DNA from: Pictodentalium vernedei
Taxonomy: Eukaryota > Mollusca > Scaphopoda > Dentaliida > Dentaliidae
Length of the DNA stretch: 64,000 bases
NCBI GenBank assembly: GCA_031216915.1
Contig: CM062297.1
Span: 829,276,786-829,340,785, forward strand
Direction of reading: 5' to 3'
Shown here: in pieces, positions 10,814 through 20,893 of the stretch
Position numbering within the stretch: position 1 is the stretch's first letter
Layout: each line of letters opens with the position of its first letter
Notes under the pieces: generated by a model
What the model saw: the letters and a program-made list of their open reading frames with translations, nothing else
What the model was told of the DNA's origin: nothing
Databases searched by the model: none
Made by a program: the position numbers and the translations under genes

Positions 10814-10853
10814 AATCAAGTCATGGCTGCCGGAAGCAGCCATGTCTTGATTT
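10814..10853. repeat. Short palindrome, family L
   Basis: AAATCAAGTCATGGCTGC and GCAGCCATGTCTTGATTT form a 40-bp hairpin with a CGGAA loop. A relative lies at 47440..47482 (TCAAGTCTTGGCTGCC). Confidence 0.7.
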
Positions 10854-10895
10854 GATGTACAAACTACAATCTACAGTTCAACACAATCAGGTATC

Positions 10896-11122
10896 TACAG
10901 TACGTAGATTATCACCCCAAATATCACTTTCAAATTCTGTACATATGAACATAAAAACAGGAGCAATGTTTCAGCAGATGGACCTCCGGGTAAAACCCGG
11001 AGGTCCATTGGATGAAACTTTGCTTGTGATTGTTATGCTTTGCAACAAATTTGCAATTTTTGATCGGGTGGAATCTCCACTCTGCGAGTGATTTAGTGAT
11101 AATACACTCTCCACGTACTGTA
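10896..11122. mobile_element. Family G MITE, mariner-like, full length
   Basis: It is flanked by TA, with inverted ends CAGTACGTAG and CCACGTACTG. The centre is a perfect hairpin GATGGACCTCCGGG / CCCGGAGGTCCATTGG. The layout TA-CAGT...ACTG-TA points to the Tc1/mariner superfamily. It has no transposase. Relatives are at 46076..46337 and 12236..12342. Confidence 0.8.
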
Positions 11123-11330
11123 GATAGCGTTATTATTAGAGGGCTTTTCCTCTATTTATAAGCGTATATTTTGTGAAGAAATATCAGCCAGTAATTACCT
11201 TTGCTTGTAATATAATTTTGTGATATGAGCAGGTAAATATGCCTGTAGTAGGCAAAATGTTAATTAAAGTTTGCTTCTTGCTGTCATGTCGAGTGCTTGT
11301 TTAAACCATTTTAGGTATCGCTGAACTAAA

Positions 11331-11760
11331 TTTTTGAATTTGAAATGCTGCACTCGGAAATGATGCAATCTTTAAAAATAAATAGTCTTGGGAAAATATA
11401 TTGTTTCAATAAACGTTTGAAACATTTTATTGACATCTTGCATTATTGTTGAATATTCCTGATAAAAAAGGGCGATTTGATGACTTTTGGACCTAAAAAA
11501 TACAGTTTACTTTTTATGTGTTTTTGTAGGGAATGTCCTAAAAAATATGCGCACGTAACCGGTACTTCCCTTCGTGTCATTTTTTCTCTCTTATTTGTTG
11601 CATGACCCCATGTTTTCGGATCAGAAAAAGTTGCCTGAAGGGCTATACTTGACAAAGATATTTGAATGCCAAAATTAAAGTTATGCGATCATATTTGTTT
11701 CGCCTGAACGTTATAATGGTGGGCAGTAGAAAAATATTTATTTCTGTGACACCTATAGGA
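11331..11760 (+). repeat. Family H dispersed repeat, copy 1
   Basis: About 430 bp matches 14331..15190 at high identity, for example AAATGCTGCACTCGGAAATG, GGTACTTCCCTTCGTGTCAT and GATATTTGAATGCCAAAATT. This copy is uninterrupted, so it shows the empty site for the roughly 460-bp insertion in copy 2. No coding potential is seen. Confidence 0.8.
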
Positions 11761-12190
11761 AATATGTTTTTTGGCTTCCAAACGAGTTTCAATTAATATT
11801 TTGGGGGATTATTTCACATTTAAATGTTTACTGGGGGACCACACACCTTACACAATTATTTTATTGTTTTGAAAAGTTACGTTTTTGTCAGAGTCAGCAA
11901 TAAAGGCTGTATTTCCCAGAAGCACACTATAACATCTGGCAGCTTCTAACTAATAGCCTATCTTACCCTATTAACACATTTATTTAAACCATGGTTCCCT
12001 CTCATCATATTAGGGGCAGGGTGGATTCCAATCTCCCAACTCTCTCCCAAATCACCATTCAAACACAGCCAGAAAACCTATACTGCACTTCTATTCACTG
12101 GTATTCAGAAGTTTTTCTCTTCTATATTATGCTCTTTAAAATGTTGGAAAACAATTCCGTCACTGAAAGAGCATTTTGGTGCACAAATTT

Positions 12191-12226
12191 GGGGGGAGGG
12201 GGTGGGTGCTGGGGGGGGGGGGGGGG
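12191..12226. repeat. G-rich tract
   Basis: Runs of G6, G5 and G16 lie close together and could form G-quadruplex. The run length may be imprecise. Confidence 0.85.
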
Positions 12227-12235
12227 CTACAGTGG

Positions 12236-12342
12236 AAAACAGTGTTTTTGTTCATATGTACAGAATTTGAAAGTGATATTGGGGTGATAACTCCACTCTG
12301 CAGGTGATTTTGTTACAATCCACTCTCCACGTACTGCAGCTA
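12236..12342. mobile_element. Family G MITE, right-end fragment
   Basis: It carries TACAGAATTTGAAAGTGATA, GGGTGATAACTCCACTCTGC and ACTCTCCACGTACTGCAG, as in the right half of 46076..46337. The centre and left half are absent. Confidence 0.65.
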
Positions 12343-13834
12343 CCAATATAACAGTCTAGTACTAGTGCTGTCATGGTTCCTATGATAAGCACAAATGTAC
12401 AGTGACAGTTGTGAAATATTGCTATTTGCTTGAACCAAGTCCCCCTCCAGCACATACTTAACCCTTCTGCTGATGATAAACATTTGGGAAGACAGTACAG
12501 TATGTTTTTAGAGGCTGAAGTTAATATCATAAATCTCAGTTTCTTATGATATATTTTAAGACTGCAACACTCAAGGTCCACTGAGTTATTTTTCTATTTG
12601 ACAATCTTGTCGTGGCTCTTCCACTATATTTTTCATTGTATGTCATTCAGTACTCTCATGTAGACTTCCTAAATGTGTGGCTGTAAGCTTATCTGTCTAT
12701 CTGCCTGTCTGTCTGTCTCTTCATCAGACAAGGTCTTTCTTTGCTTTTCATTTGCATGGATCAACATTTTCAATAATTGGCAGCTGACTATCTTTCACCG
12801 TCACCCCCTCCTCCCCCGACCCTGCACACAGGCACACAAATATATTAATCATCAAAGACCACTATATTCTTGAAGCAAATGTTAGATCCATCCTCTTTGA
12901 AAACATATTTTCTACAATTTCACTCCTTTTGTTAGAATGGTTGTCTGTGGGGATTAAAACAAAAGTTGAGAAAGTGCTCTTATGGGCACTTGCAGCACAA
13001 GCATACCACTATAGAATCAATATTCGATGGTTTTAGGCAATTTAACAGTGTTATAAGAAGTAGCAGGTACTGGTCATTCGTTTGGAAAAAAAAACACTGT
13101 TGTGTGTTTTGGCAGTGCCATTCCAGTGACTCTAGGTGCCTTAACTGAGAAAAACTGAGGCTTTTTTCTTTACAAAAAATCATCAAACACAAAGTTAAAT
13201 GTCTTCAGAAGCCAGAATGTGATTTAAAAACTATCACAAATGATAAATTTAATATCACAGTAGGTTTGTTTGGTCAATATAAATTAATCATAGACTTTGG
13301 TGAAAAGGGGGGCACCGGGGAGTCCTATTCAGGACTATATTTTAGCACATCAGCAGGCAGAAGAAAATTTGACATCAGTTGTTAGGATAAAATGGCAGAG
13401 TCCTTTCATATTGGTGAAATATATAGCTGCATCCCCAGTTTTTGAAACAAAATTGAGATTCATATTGTTTCGTGGGGGTTGGGGCACCGTTTTGCTTGCA
13501 GTATGGTTAAATGAGACAGATTTTTTCAAAAAAATATTGTGTGCTAATGCATGGTTTAGTTGTATTTTGGGATCAGGGTAGTTTTTAAAGAAAGCTGTAA
13601 ATTCTCATCCGTCTCAGTTCATTTATTAGGTAAAAGGCTAGAAAAGCCTTTTGGAGGCAATACCAGTTTTTTAGCCCATTTGACAAAGTTTGGACATTTT
13701 TCCTTAAAAGAGCAAATTTCCCATCTTTTGGACTCAGCACAAGCCAACAGTTGGATTCTAATGCAAAATTGACTCTTTTATCTCATGGATGTGGTAAAAT
13801 ATCTCTTTGGTAGGGTTGGGGGATAATTATAGGT
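12343..13834. other. Repeat-poor stretch, no gene supported
   Basis: About 1.5 kb with only a short (CTGT/CTAT)-like run at 12690..12720. Open frames at 13297..13581 and 13560..13772 (94 and 70 codons) carry no known motif and are within chance expectation. Confidence 0.45.
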
Positions 13835-13867
13835 GTCGCTGTGTAACAGGAAGAGAGATAACTGCGG

Positions 13868-13937
13868 GAGCCGGGGTTCGAACCGTCGACCTCTAGCACA
13901 CAAAGCGACCGATTTACCACGAGACTAAGAGATCCGG
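13868..13937 (-). pseudogene. tRNA-like sequence, copy 1
   Basis: The minus strand reads GGATCTCTTAGTCTCGTGG with a box A-like D arm, then TTTGTGT in the anticodon-loop position, then GGTTCGAACCCC (box B). The T stem and acceptor stem are damaged compared with copy 2. It is a pseudogene-like relic. Confidence 0.55.
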
Positions 13938-14094
13938 ACCAACCAGGCTGGTTGGTAAATGGTCTTTATACCTCGACCGCTACACTACTCTCCCCTTCTT
14001 TTGAGATTCACCACATGTGAATCTCACCCAAGTTCCTCCTCAGAGCGGTCGAAACACCCGCAGTGCCACCTACTGCTGAGGATCAGACGAGCCC

Positions 14095-14183
14095 CCAAAT
14101 GTAACAGGAGGAGAGATAAGTGCGGGAGCCGGGGTTCGAACCCCGGCACCCGCACTTATCTCTCCTCCTGTTACATTTGGGAG
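14095..14183. repeat. Perfect hairpin ending in a tRNA T-arm motif
   Basis: The arms CAAATGTAACAGGAGGAGAG... and ...CTCTCCTCCTGTTACATTTG are complementary over about 40 bp. The centre is GGGGTTCGAACCCC, itself a palindromic box B. It lies between the two tRNA-like units, so the structure looks like a head-to-head fusion of tRNA-derived ends. Confidence 0.75.
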
Positions 14184-14252
14184 CTCATCCGGGATTTGAA
14201 CCCGGAACCTCTCGCACACAAATCGACCGATTTACCACGCGACTAGAGATCC
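14180..14252 (-). pseudogene. tRNA-like sequence, copy 2 (73 nt)
   Basis: The minus-strand acceptor arms GGATCTC and GAGCTCC pair at 6 of 7 positions. The D arm is GTCG..CGGT with wobble pairs. The loop TTTGTGT would give anticodon TGT. The T arm CCGGG-TTCAAAT-CCCGG is perfect. The anticodon stem GTCGA/GCGAG pairs only in its middle, which argues against a working tRNA. The stem and flanks otherwise resemble an Ala-type tRNA. This is a guess from pairing by eye. Confidence 0.5.
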
Positions 14253-14330
14253 GGACCAACCAGGCTGGTTGGTAAATGACCTTTATACCTCAACCGCTAC
14301 AGCTGAATTATCTATTTGAATTAGAGCTTT

Positions 14331-15190
14331 TAAATGCTGCACTCGGAAATGATGCAATCTCTAAAAATAAACAGCTTTGGGAAAATATATTGTTTCAACA
14401 AACGTTTCAAACATTCTATTGACATCTTGTATTAAATGTATTAATTCTTATAATTACATTCCGTAACTGTTTAAACTACTTTTTACCTAACACCAAAGCA
14501 GAAAGGCGAAATAAAACATGTACGAACGAGCGAGGCGAAAATCCACCCTCACACAAAAGACACAGCGCACAACTCTGATTTTTAATTTTCACAAATTTAG
14601 AAATAGAAACCAGTATTTTAGTAACGGGCTTTATGCCACAGTTGGGAAATGTCACCAAAGAAACAGCAGCGGAGTTGATCACTGCGAGAGGCGCTAAAAG
14701 TTAAAAATCCGCCCAAACACCACCCGAATTAAATTCCGTCAACTGCACTCTACCGTAAATGCGGGCCAAAGTTCGACCAAATGTATTCATTGGAAAATGA
14801 ATTACATTTGGTCATGACGTTTTCATCCAGCTGACCAATGGAAATTGAGTATTTGGACCCAAAACTTATAACTACATTAACAATGTAATTATTTATTGTT
14901 GAATACTCCTGCTAAAAAAGGGTGATTTTATGACTTTTGGATCTAAAAAATACAATTTACATTTGGTGTGCTTTTGTAGGGAATTCCCTGGAAAATGTGC
15001 GCACGTGACCGGTACTTCCCTTCGTGTCATTTTTTCTCTCTTTTTTGTTGCATGACCCCCTGCTTTCGGATAAAAAAATGTTGTCTGAAGGGCTATACTT
15101 GACAAAGATATTGGTATGCCAAAATTAAAGTGATGCGATCATATCTGTTTTCGCCTGAACGTTATAATGGTGGCCCATGGGACAATATTT
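14331..15190 (+). repeat. Family H dispersed repeat, copy 2, with insertion
   Basis: The match to 11331..11760 stops at CATCTTGTATT (14433) and resumes at ATTGTTGAATACTCC (14894). The remainder is nearly collinear. Confidence 0.8.
14434..14893. mobile_element. About 460-bp insertion in family H copy 2
   Basis: The boundaries are set by comparison with the uninterrupted family H copy. The insert holds a perfect hairpin GACCAAATGTATTCATT / AATGAATTACATTTGGTC at 14774..14813 and short AT-rich end similarity (TAATTACATT near both ends). The family is unknown and it has no coding frame. Confidence 0.65.
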
Positions 15191-15298
15191 AGTCCTGTAA
15201 TACCTTTGGTTCGGTATGCTTGAATTTTTGTTGAAAGAAAAAAATGGCGTTGAATGAGGGACGAAATAAAGGTAAACATATTCAGCAGCACGATCAGC

Positions 15299-15350
15299 GT
15301 TAATTTAATCCCACAGCCCTAAGGGGCTGTCGAATTAAATTATCATCAAT
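15299..15350. repeat. Short palindrome, family AATTTAATCC
   Basis: GTTAATTTAATCCCACAGCC pairs with GGCTGTCGAATTAAATTATC. A relative at 25369..25420 has the same arms (AATTTAATCCTACAGC) and the same downstream ATCCGCC-type flank. Confidence 0.6.
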
Positions 15351-15639
15351 CGCCTCTTCTACTGACATTCGTGATTGCCAATAGGTTGTAGACAGTGCCA
15401 TTTGACAATCAAATTCAGAAAAGGGGGTTATAGGGTATAACGGATTTGCGAGATAGCTATTGAAGACACAAGGAATGAGATCCCAGAATACTTTCCCATA
15501 CATCTCGTAACTATGAGCTCGTCGACGTGACTTTCTGGGAATATTATTCACGTTAAAACAATCCAAGCATTTCAATATATTTGTACTTCTAAATATTCTT
15601 GTAATTCTATATAAGTCACAGAGTATTACCCTTTCGGGG

Positions 15640-16014
15640 AGCGCGGTGGCTCAGTGGTAGACTGTTGGACTTCTATGCTAGAGGTCCCGAAGTCGGTCCT
15701 CGTCCGGGACGACACGGGTTGTGTCCTTGGGCAAGGCACTTTAACCCGGTTACCTACATGGGGGCACGATGACGCCGTGTACTAAGGCGCACTGCACGTC
15801 GATGGTGCACATGTCTTCAACCGCTGTAAACCTGCTTGGCCGGAGCTTGAACAGAGTTAGAACGTTGAGGAGCTGACAGTTGCACGTCGATGCTCGGTGG
15901 TTCTCTCCGAGTACTCCGGCTTCCTCCACCCGTAAAACTGTCACGGTCACGGTTAGCCATTGTGCATAAGTATGTGACCTTAAACGCCAATAAATAAATA
16001 CATATAAATAAATA
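15640..16014 (+). mobile_element. SINE-A, full length, second tRNA-like head
   Basis: A perfect 15-bp target duplication ATTACCCTTTCGGGG (15625..15639, 16015..16029) fixes the ends. Box A TGGCTCAGTGGT is intact. The rest of the head (TTGGACTTCTATGCTAGAGG) differs from the tRNA-Cys-like copies, and box B is weak (GTCGGTCCTCG). From GGTTGTGTCCTTGGGCAAGG on, the body and tail are the same as other SINE-A copies. Confidence 0.9.
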
Positions 16015-16280
16015 ATTACCCTTTCGGGGCAGGGATCTATTCCCGGCTGATAACTGAATTTAGAAACATCTTTCCGTTGGCCGTTGTAAGGCATTCCACG
16101 AGAAGCGGTCGAAAAGGTTTCGTTATCTTACATCTCGGGGTATGTGTCAAGATAGTTTCTTCTTGTCCAAAGAACATCCTTTTCGAACTTCCTCACCATA
16201 ATAAAGAACCTTTCTTCAGTATACAAAATTTAAATAAATAAGTAAATAAGAAAAAAATTAAAATTTTTCATGAACATTTA

Positions 16281-16391
16281 GAGCTCGACGAGCTCGCTCC
16301 AACGAGGGATCATAACCTATGTTTTTGAGACAAAAAATGGAAAAATAATGAAAATTAATTGGCCGCTTATGTGAATAGCGCTGGCCGTTTT
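16281..16391 (-). mobile_element. TTAA-I MITE, half copy
   Basis: It keeps one hairpin arm (GCTCCAACGAGGGATCATAACC), TTTTTGAGACAAAAAATG and AAAATTAATTGGCCG up to GCTGGCCG. The other half and the TTAA ends are missing. Confidence 0.75.
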
Positions 16392-16722
16392 TTTTGTTTT
16401 TTTTTATTACGGTTTAACGACACATTAACAGCCATGGTCATATCATGCCGGTGACAGTTTTACGGGTGGAGGAAGCCGGAGTACCCGGAGAGAACCACCG
16501 AGCAGCTGTCAGCTCTCCAACATCGTAACTCCGAACTCTGTACCGCAGCACAGGCAGGGTTAGATTGGTTGAAGACATGCGCACCTTCGACGCGCAATAC
16601 GCCTTAGTACACAGTGTCATCGTGACCCCATGTAGGCAATCGTGGTTAAGTGCCTTGCCCAAGGAAACAACGCGGAACGCGAATCAATCGCTGAAATGGT
16701 CACCCATCCAACTACTAACCCA
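16392..16722 (-). mobile_element. SINE-A, old copy with 5S-type head remnant
   Basis: The body is recognisable (GTTTTACGGGTGGAGGAAGC; AAGTGCCTTGCCCAAGG). The head CGCGAATCAATCGCTGAAATGG then CACCCATCC matches the 5S-rRNA-like head of 28984..29369 and is cut at CTAACCC. The A-rich tail is degraded. Confidence 0.7.
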
Positions 16723-16945
16723 CATCTAAATTATTTGTGTTCTTCAATTTCGTCAAATGGCGTAAAATTCGACGTCATCGGCACGCGCGATCCGTCTTGG
16801 GTGAACACAAGATAACGACGCAGTGCTACATATTATACAATTATAATCGTCAAAGTTAAACGTTATTAACTTGGTTAAATTTCTTTCACGTTGTTAAAAT
16901 AATGTCAAACGTTAACGTTTGAAAAGTTAACTGCTCCCATCCCTG
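16723..16945 (+). mobile_element. hAT-N1 MITE, end fragment
   Basis: It runs from ACATCTAAATTATTTGTG through GTCATCGGCACGCGCGATCC to the end CTCCCATCCCTG. It abuts the SINE directly. Confidence 0.75.
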
Positions 16946-17232
16946 CTCTATACGCTTTTGTAATTAAAACAGTGTGCAATACATGAAGGTTTTGTTATCA
17001 GAGTGGATTTTCCACCGAATAATATCTCTGATCTATTGACTAAAGTGATTTTTTGATTTGATTGGTTGATAGATACGTGGTATGAGACCATATTCATTGA
17101 AACCCACGATACGTACGCCCAGCCACTGTCAAATTTCCCATACCCAGTGGAAGCCTCGTTCCGAAATCTACAAATTGTCCATACCCCGTAGAAGACGCGT
17201 CATTCCAGTTGTACAGTGTACATGTATTATAT

Positions 17233-17345
17233 TTTAATTTTTTATCTCCAAAATATAGCTCATGACCCCTTATTGGAATGAGCTTGTCGAGTACCCTCCA
17301 ATGTGGGGTTCATAAGCTATGCTTTTGAGACAAAAAAGAAAAAAA
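17233..17345 (+). mobile_element. TTAA-I MITE, decayed core
   Basis: The hairpin remains (CATGACCCCTTATTGGAATG / CAATGTGGGGTTCATAAGC) with TTTTGAGACAAAAAAG on the right. The outer ends are gone. Confidence 0.65.
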
Positions 17346-17523
17346 GAAATTCAATAATTTTTTTATACTAGTCATATCGGCATATTTTCACAAAAACTCT
17401 TTTGCACAAAAATTCCACAGAAACCTGTATGGCTCAACAATGGAAGATAAAGGATCTCATGCTGTGTGTGTTCACACATGAAATAGATTGTACTTCTAAA
17501 ATGGAAAGTCGATAGATAAATTC

Positions 17524-17614
17524 GTTACCCCGTGTCTGATCACGTGGCACGGGTTTTTACCTACCCGCTTCGGGTAGGTAAAATCCCGTACCACGTGATC
17601 AGAGACGGGGTAAC
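17524..17614. repeat. 91-bp hairpin, GTTACCCCGTGTCTGATCACG
   Basis: GTTACCCCGTGTCTGATCAC pairs with GTGATCAGAGACGGGGTAAC. The inner arm TTTTTACCTACCCG pairs with CGGGTAGGTAAAATC around CTT. Near perfect, so recent. No second copy is in this window. Confidence 0.75.
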
Positions 17615-17679
17615 TAATAATATCCTGTAAAAAGAATAATAAGCAGAACAAAAGTTTCAGTCCGTTTTCGATTAACTTT

Positions 17680-17925
17680 GCATAAAATAATGCATTTTAC
17701 TATTAAGATTTATTGCCTGGTGGCAAAACCAGCCGTGAGTGTTTTTTATGAACATTTACTCCTAATATACTGTACTTTTGGCAATGTGATATTTTGCGCC
17801 ATATAATGCATTTTACCCTATACGAAGATTTATTGTCTGGGTGACAAGCCCATACCATGAGTGTGTTTAAGAAACTCCACTCTCAATATACTGTACCTGG
17901 GACAATATAACAGTTTGTGCCAGAA
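17680..17925. repeat. Tandem duplication, unit about 120 bp
   Basis: Two diverged units share ATAATGCATTTTAC, AAGATTTATTG(C/T)CTGG, CATGAGTGTGTTT-like and CAATATACTGTAC-like steps in the same order. Confidence 0.6.
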
Positions 17926-18102
17926 ATGTTGATCAATCCCCAAAACAAAACCAAAAAACAAAGTAACATATCACGGATGGATATTGAAGTCGTTACAACC
18001 TGTTTATTCCGGTCTATAATCGGTTGCTGATACTCTCACCTTGGGATGCATTCTCATTGTGAAGCTACAACTCTAACTGGATGACGGCAAAAAGAATTAT
18101 GT

Positions 18103-18254
18103 TTAATCCTTTTCCCAACGATACGGCCAAGCCGGCAAGCGCTATTCTCAAAAATCGGCAATTAATTTTCATTATTTTTTCATTTTTTACCTCAAAAACA
18201 TAGGTTATGACCCCTCGTTGGAACGAGCTCGTTCCAATGAGGGGTCATAACCTA
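18103..18254 (+). mobile_element. TTAA-I MITE, left part including whole hairpin
   Basis: It starts TTAATCCTTTTCCCAACG and continues through a hairpin whose loop has shrunk (GGAACGAGCTCGTTCC). Stem positions GTTGG and CCAATG no longer match. It stops at AACCTA where family M begins. The right part is at 18810..18969. Confidence 0.8.
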
Positions 18255-18800
18255 AACCCTTGCCCTTGCCATACTCCAAAACTAAATAACATTGCAACAT
18301 AATAATATCACAGGCGAGGCGGCAAAAGGAATAGTTGATGGCGTTATTTCCGAAATATATTTTTTTTTGTACATTTTCCGACAATACATACACAGAACGA
18401 CACGCGCGTGTGAATAGGTTAATCGATATGGCCAACCAAATTTGCGAGGGGACCCCTTGTTACTACTTCGTCCCCTGAGTTCCAACGTATTCTATGTGTC
18501 TCCTTCACATAGAACACATTGGAACACAGGGTGCGATTTTTAGCTATCGCAAGCGATTCAAATTGTATGTGCACGATTTGTTGAAAATTGCAGTGCAATT
18601 TCGCTTCTACTTAAAACTAGTCAGTCAACGATTCCGTTCCGTACATATGTGCGGAACGGATTTTCATTTTCCGCATGGTTTAGTGTTGCTGTAGAAGGGG
18701 ATTTCAAAGAAGAGTCGTGGAATAAACAGCGATATGACGCTAATCGACTTCGGAAAACGTGAAATTTAAATTTCATTGGAGGAAGATGAAATCAATGTCA
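18255..18800 (-). repeat. Family M sequence inserted between two TTAA-I hairpins
   Basis: The minus strand is collinear with 40250..41226, for example CATCTTCCTCCAATGAAAT, ATCCGTTCCGCACATATG, the GAGTTCCAATG hairpin (18471..18531 here) and AACGCCATCAACTATTCC. The insert separates the left and right portions of a TTAA-I element, each of which keeps a complete hairpin. Confidence 0.75.
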
Positions 18801-18809
18801 CTTATAATA

Positions 18810-18969
18810 CAAGAACATAGGTTATGGCCCCTCATTGGAACGAGCTCGTAGAGCTCGTTCCAATGAGGGGTCATAACCTATGTTTCTGAGACAAAAAATG
18901 CAAAAAATTAGTTATTCAAAAAACTTTTTTGGAAGTGTTGTCTGCTTCTCATGTTAGGTAAAGGGTTAA
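18810..18969 (+). mobile_element. TTAA-I MITE, right part including whole hairpin
   Basis: It begins within AACATAGGTTATGGCCCC, has a matched stem (CATTGG / CCAATG), and ends TTAGGTAAAGGGTTAA. Together with 18103..18254 it looks like one interrupted element or two recombined ones. Confidence 0.8.
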
Positions 18970-19005
18970 GAAACTAAAAAAAAAATCTCGAATGACTCAA
19001 AATTC

Positions 19006-19175
19006 ATATTTTTTGTCTCCAAAACATATCACATTTCCCTCGCTGGAGCACGCTCGGGGCGCTCGTTCCACTGCGGGTGCAAAGCTATGATTTGGAGGAC
19101 ATATCTAATATATTAATTTTTTAATTGTGATTTTTGTGCATTGCGATGCCCTTTACAGCCTTAGGTGAAGACTTA
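19006..19175. mobile_element. TTAA-I-like, highly diverged
   Basis: TTTTTGTCTCCAAAACATAT, a GC-rich imperfect hairpin around GCTCGGGGCGCTCG, and AGCTATGATTTGGAGGAC are visible. The ends are not recognisable. Confidence 0.5.
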
Positions 19176-19249
19176 AACATTTTTCAGCAAATTCTCTCCC
19201 AATAATAATTTTGTGATTAATATTGTTTCTATCTTCAAGAAAACCACAG

Positions 19250-19430
19250 TGTGGCCGGCATGTACTGGCCACTTTCCACAGGTAGGCAAATTACTGCGAG
19301 CACTGGGTACAACCCGTGCTTTGTTAATTCAAATTTCGCCGTTGATGATTTTTGCTACCTGGTAAACACATGCGTGACCATTACTGCCCATGCGTGAATT
19401 ACTACCAGTCCACGGTGACTGTAATGTTAC
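19250..19430. mobile_element. Family P MITE, diverged copy
   Basis: It shares CTACCTGGTAAACACATGCG and CCAGTCCACGGTGACTGTA with the full copy at 46531..46770. Confidence 0.6.
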
Positions 19431-19469
19431 AGGTGATTTTTAAATGTTCAGATGTCCTGAATCATGATA

Positions 19470-19535
19470 TTTACTTATTTATTGGTGCTTAACGCCACAC
19501 CGACAACTAAAGTTATATCATGGCGATCCCGAATC
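19470..19535 (-). mobile_element. SINE-A tail relic
   Basis: TACTTATTTATTGGTGCTTA and a few following bases match the 3' end of SINE-A. A second, shorter relic (TTTATTTATTGGTGTTTAAG) is at 19908..19945. Confidence 0.45.
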
Positions 19536-20117
19536 ATGCATGAAATTTACACTATATTTTAAAATAAAATTTTCTGGGTTTAATATTTTTCATTCAATCT
19601 TCACAATATGCTATTTCTAAACAAAAACGTGTCATTTCGCAGTCTTGTGAAAACGCCTCATGTTTCTGCGCACCCATTTGAGGCTGTTCTAGGTGAATTG
19701 GTTCATATGTTAAGTTGTGCAAGGTTGGAAAGAAGAAATAAGAAAATTATTTTCGGAACTAATTCGAGTATTTGTCAGAATGACCATTTTCAAACGTCCT
19801 GATTGGTGTAGAGTTGTGTAATAACATTTGTGTGAAACAGAGAGATGTGTCTAGCAAAATATGTCCTTGGTTAGCGAGAACCGATGAAATAAAATTTCTA
19901 AGAAGGAATATTTATTTATTGGTGTTTAAGGTCACATACAAAGAATGAATAACAAGCACAACACCCGTGTAAAACGGGTTAGTGGCGTAAGAACAGCACT
20001 ATTTCTTTTATTAAAAAAAAAAAACTGGGTTTGTCCAGTTTACATGCAATAGAAGAATTGATTCAATCGGCGGGGATTTTATTTTTAATTTAATATTTTA
20101 TTTTCTCGTACAATTAC

Positions 20118-20356
20118 TTAATCCTCCCAACATAACGCCCAAACCACCAATAGCTTAATTTACAGAAAATCGCAATTAAAATTTAATTTTTTTTTCTTCA
20201 TATTTTGCATCAAAAACATTGCTTATGACCTAGCTTGTTGAGCTCGTTCCAATGAGGGTCAAAGCTATGTTTTGGAAGCCAAAATGAAGAAACTTTTAGT
20301 TATTGAAGAAAGTTTTGTCAAGTGTCGTCAACTATTCCGGGTATGTGAAGGGTTAA
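20118..20356 (+). mobile_element. TTAA-I MITE, full length, diverged
   Basis: Starts TTAATCCTCCCAACATAACG, ends GTATGTGAAGGGTTAA. One stem arm has lost about 12 bp (TTATGACCTAGCTTG against GCTCGTTCCAATGAGGGTC), so the hairpin is asymmetric. Confidence 0.75.
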
Positions 20357-20424
20357 ATCTATGGCCTATTTGCGAGGTGATCAGGTATTTGACGCCAGTC
20401 TCGTCAGTATCTTTAGATATCGTT

Positions 20425-20664
20425 TTAACCATTTACCCACGTAACGGCCAAAACCGGCCAGCGCTATTCTCAAAAATCGCCAATTAATTTCATTTTTTGC
20501 CTCAAAAACATACATTATGACCCCTCGTTGGAACGAGCTCGTCGAGCTCGTTCCAACGAGGGGTCATAACCTATGTTTTTGAGACAAAAAAATGAAAAAA
20601 ATAAGTTATTGAAGATTTTTTTTTTGCAAGTGTCGTCTGCTTTCCATGTTAGGTGAAGGGTTAA
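20425..20664 (+). mobile_element. TTAA-I MITE, full length, type A
   Basis: It starts TTAACCATTTACCCACG and ends GTTAGGTGAAGGGTTAA. The stem is CCCTCGTTGG / CCAACGAGGG with loop GTC and is perfect. It lies only 68 bp after the previous copy in the same orientation. Confidence 0.9.
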
Positions 20665-20811
20665 ATGGATAAAACTTGTTCGTCACAAGCTCATAAAAAG
20701 ATTCGGGTCAGGCATGAAAATAAGGATCGGTCTGGAAACCTGAACCACTTCTATTTTATTTCTCGGCCTCATCAGAATGAAATGTATCTTGTATTGTAAA
20801 CTGTAAGGAAA

Positions 20812-20822
20812 AAATAAATGAA

Positions 20823-20881
<59 letters not shown>

Positions 20882-20893
20882 AATAAATAAATA
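20812..20893. repeat. (AAAT)n microsatellite
   Basis: About 20 repeats, with one slip near 20881. The sequence to about 21060 continues rich in AAATAAATA-like words. Confidence 0.95.

Larger units (their letters stand above)
13835..14303 (-). repeat. Duplicated unit with two tRNA-like sequences around a hairpin
   Basis: On the minus strand a roughly 120-bp unit occurs twice (13868..13990 and 14180..14303). Each reads AGCGGTYGAGGTATAAAG, then CCAACCAGCCTGGTTGGTCC, then a tRNA-like body. Between them is the hairpin 14095..14183. TATAAA lies about 30 bp before each tRNA-like body. The origin may be a tRNA-derived foldback or SINE-like element rather than host tRNA genes. Confidence 0.6.
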
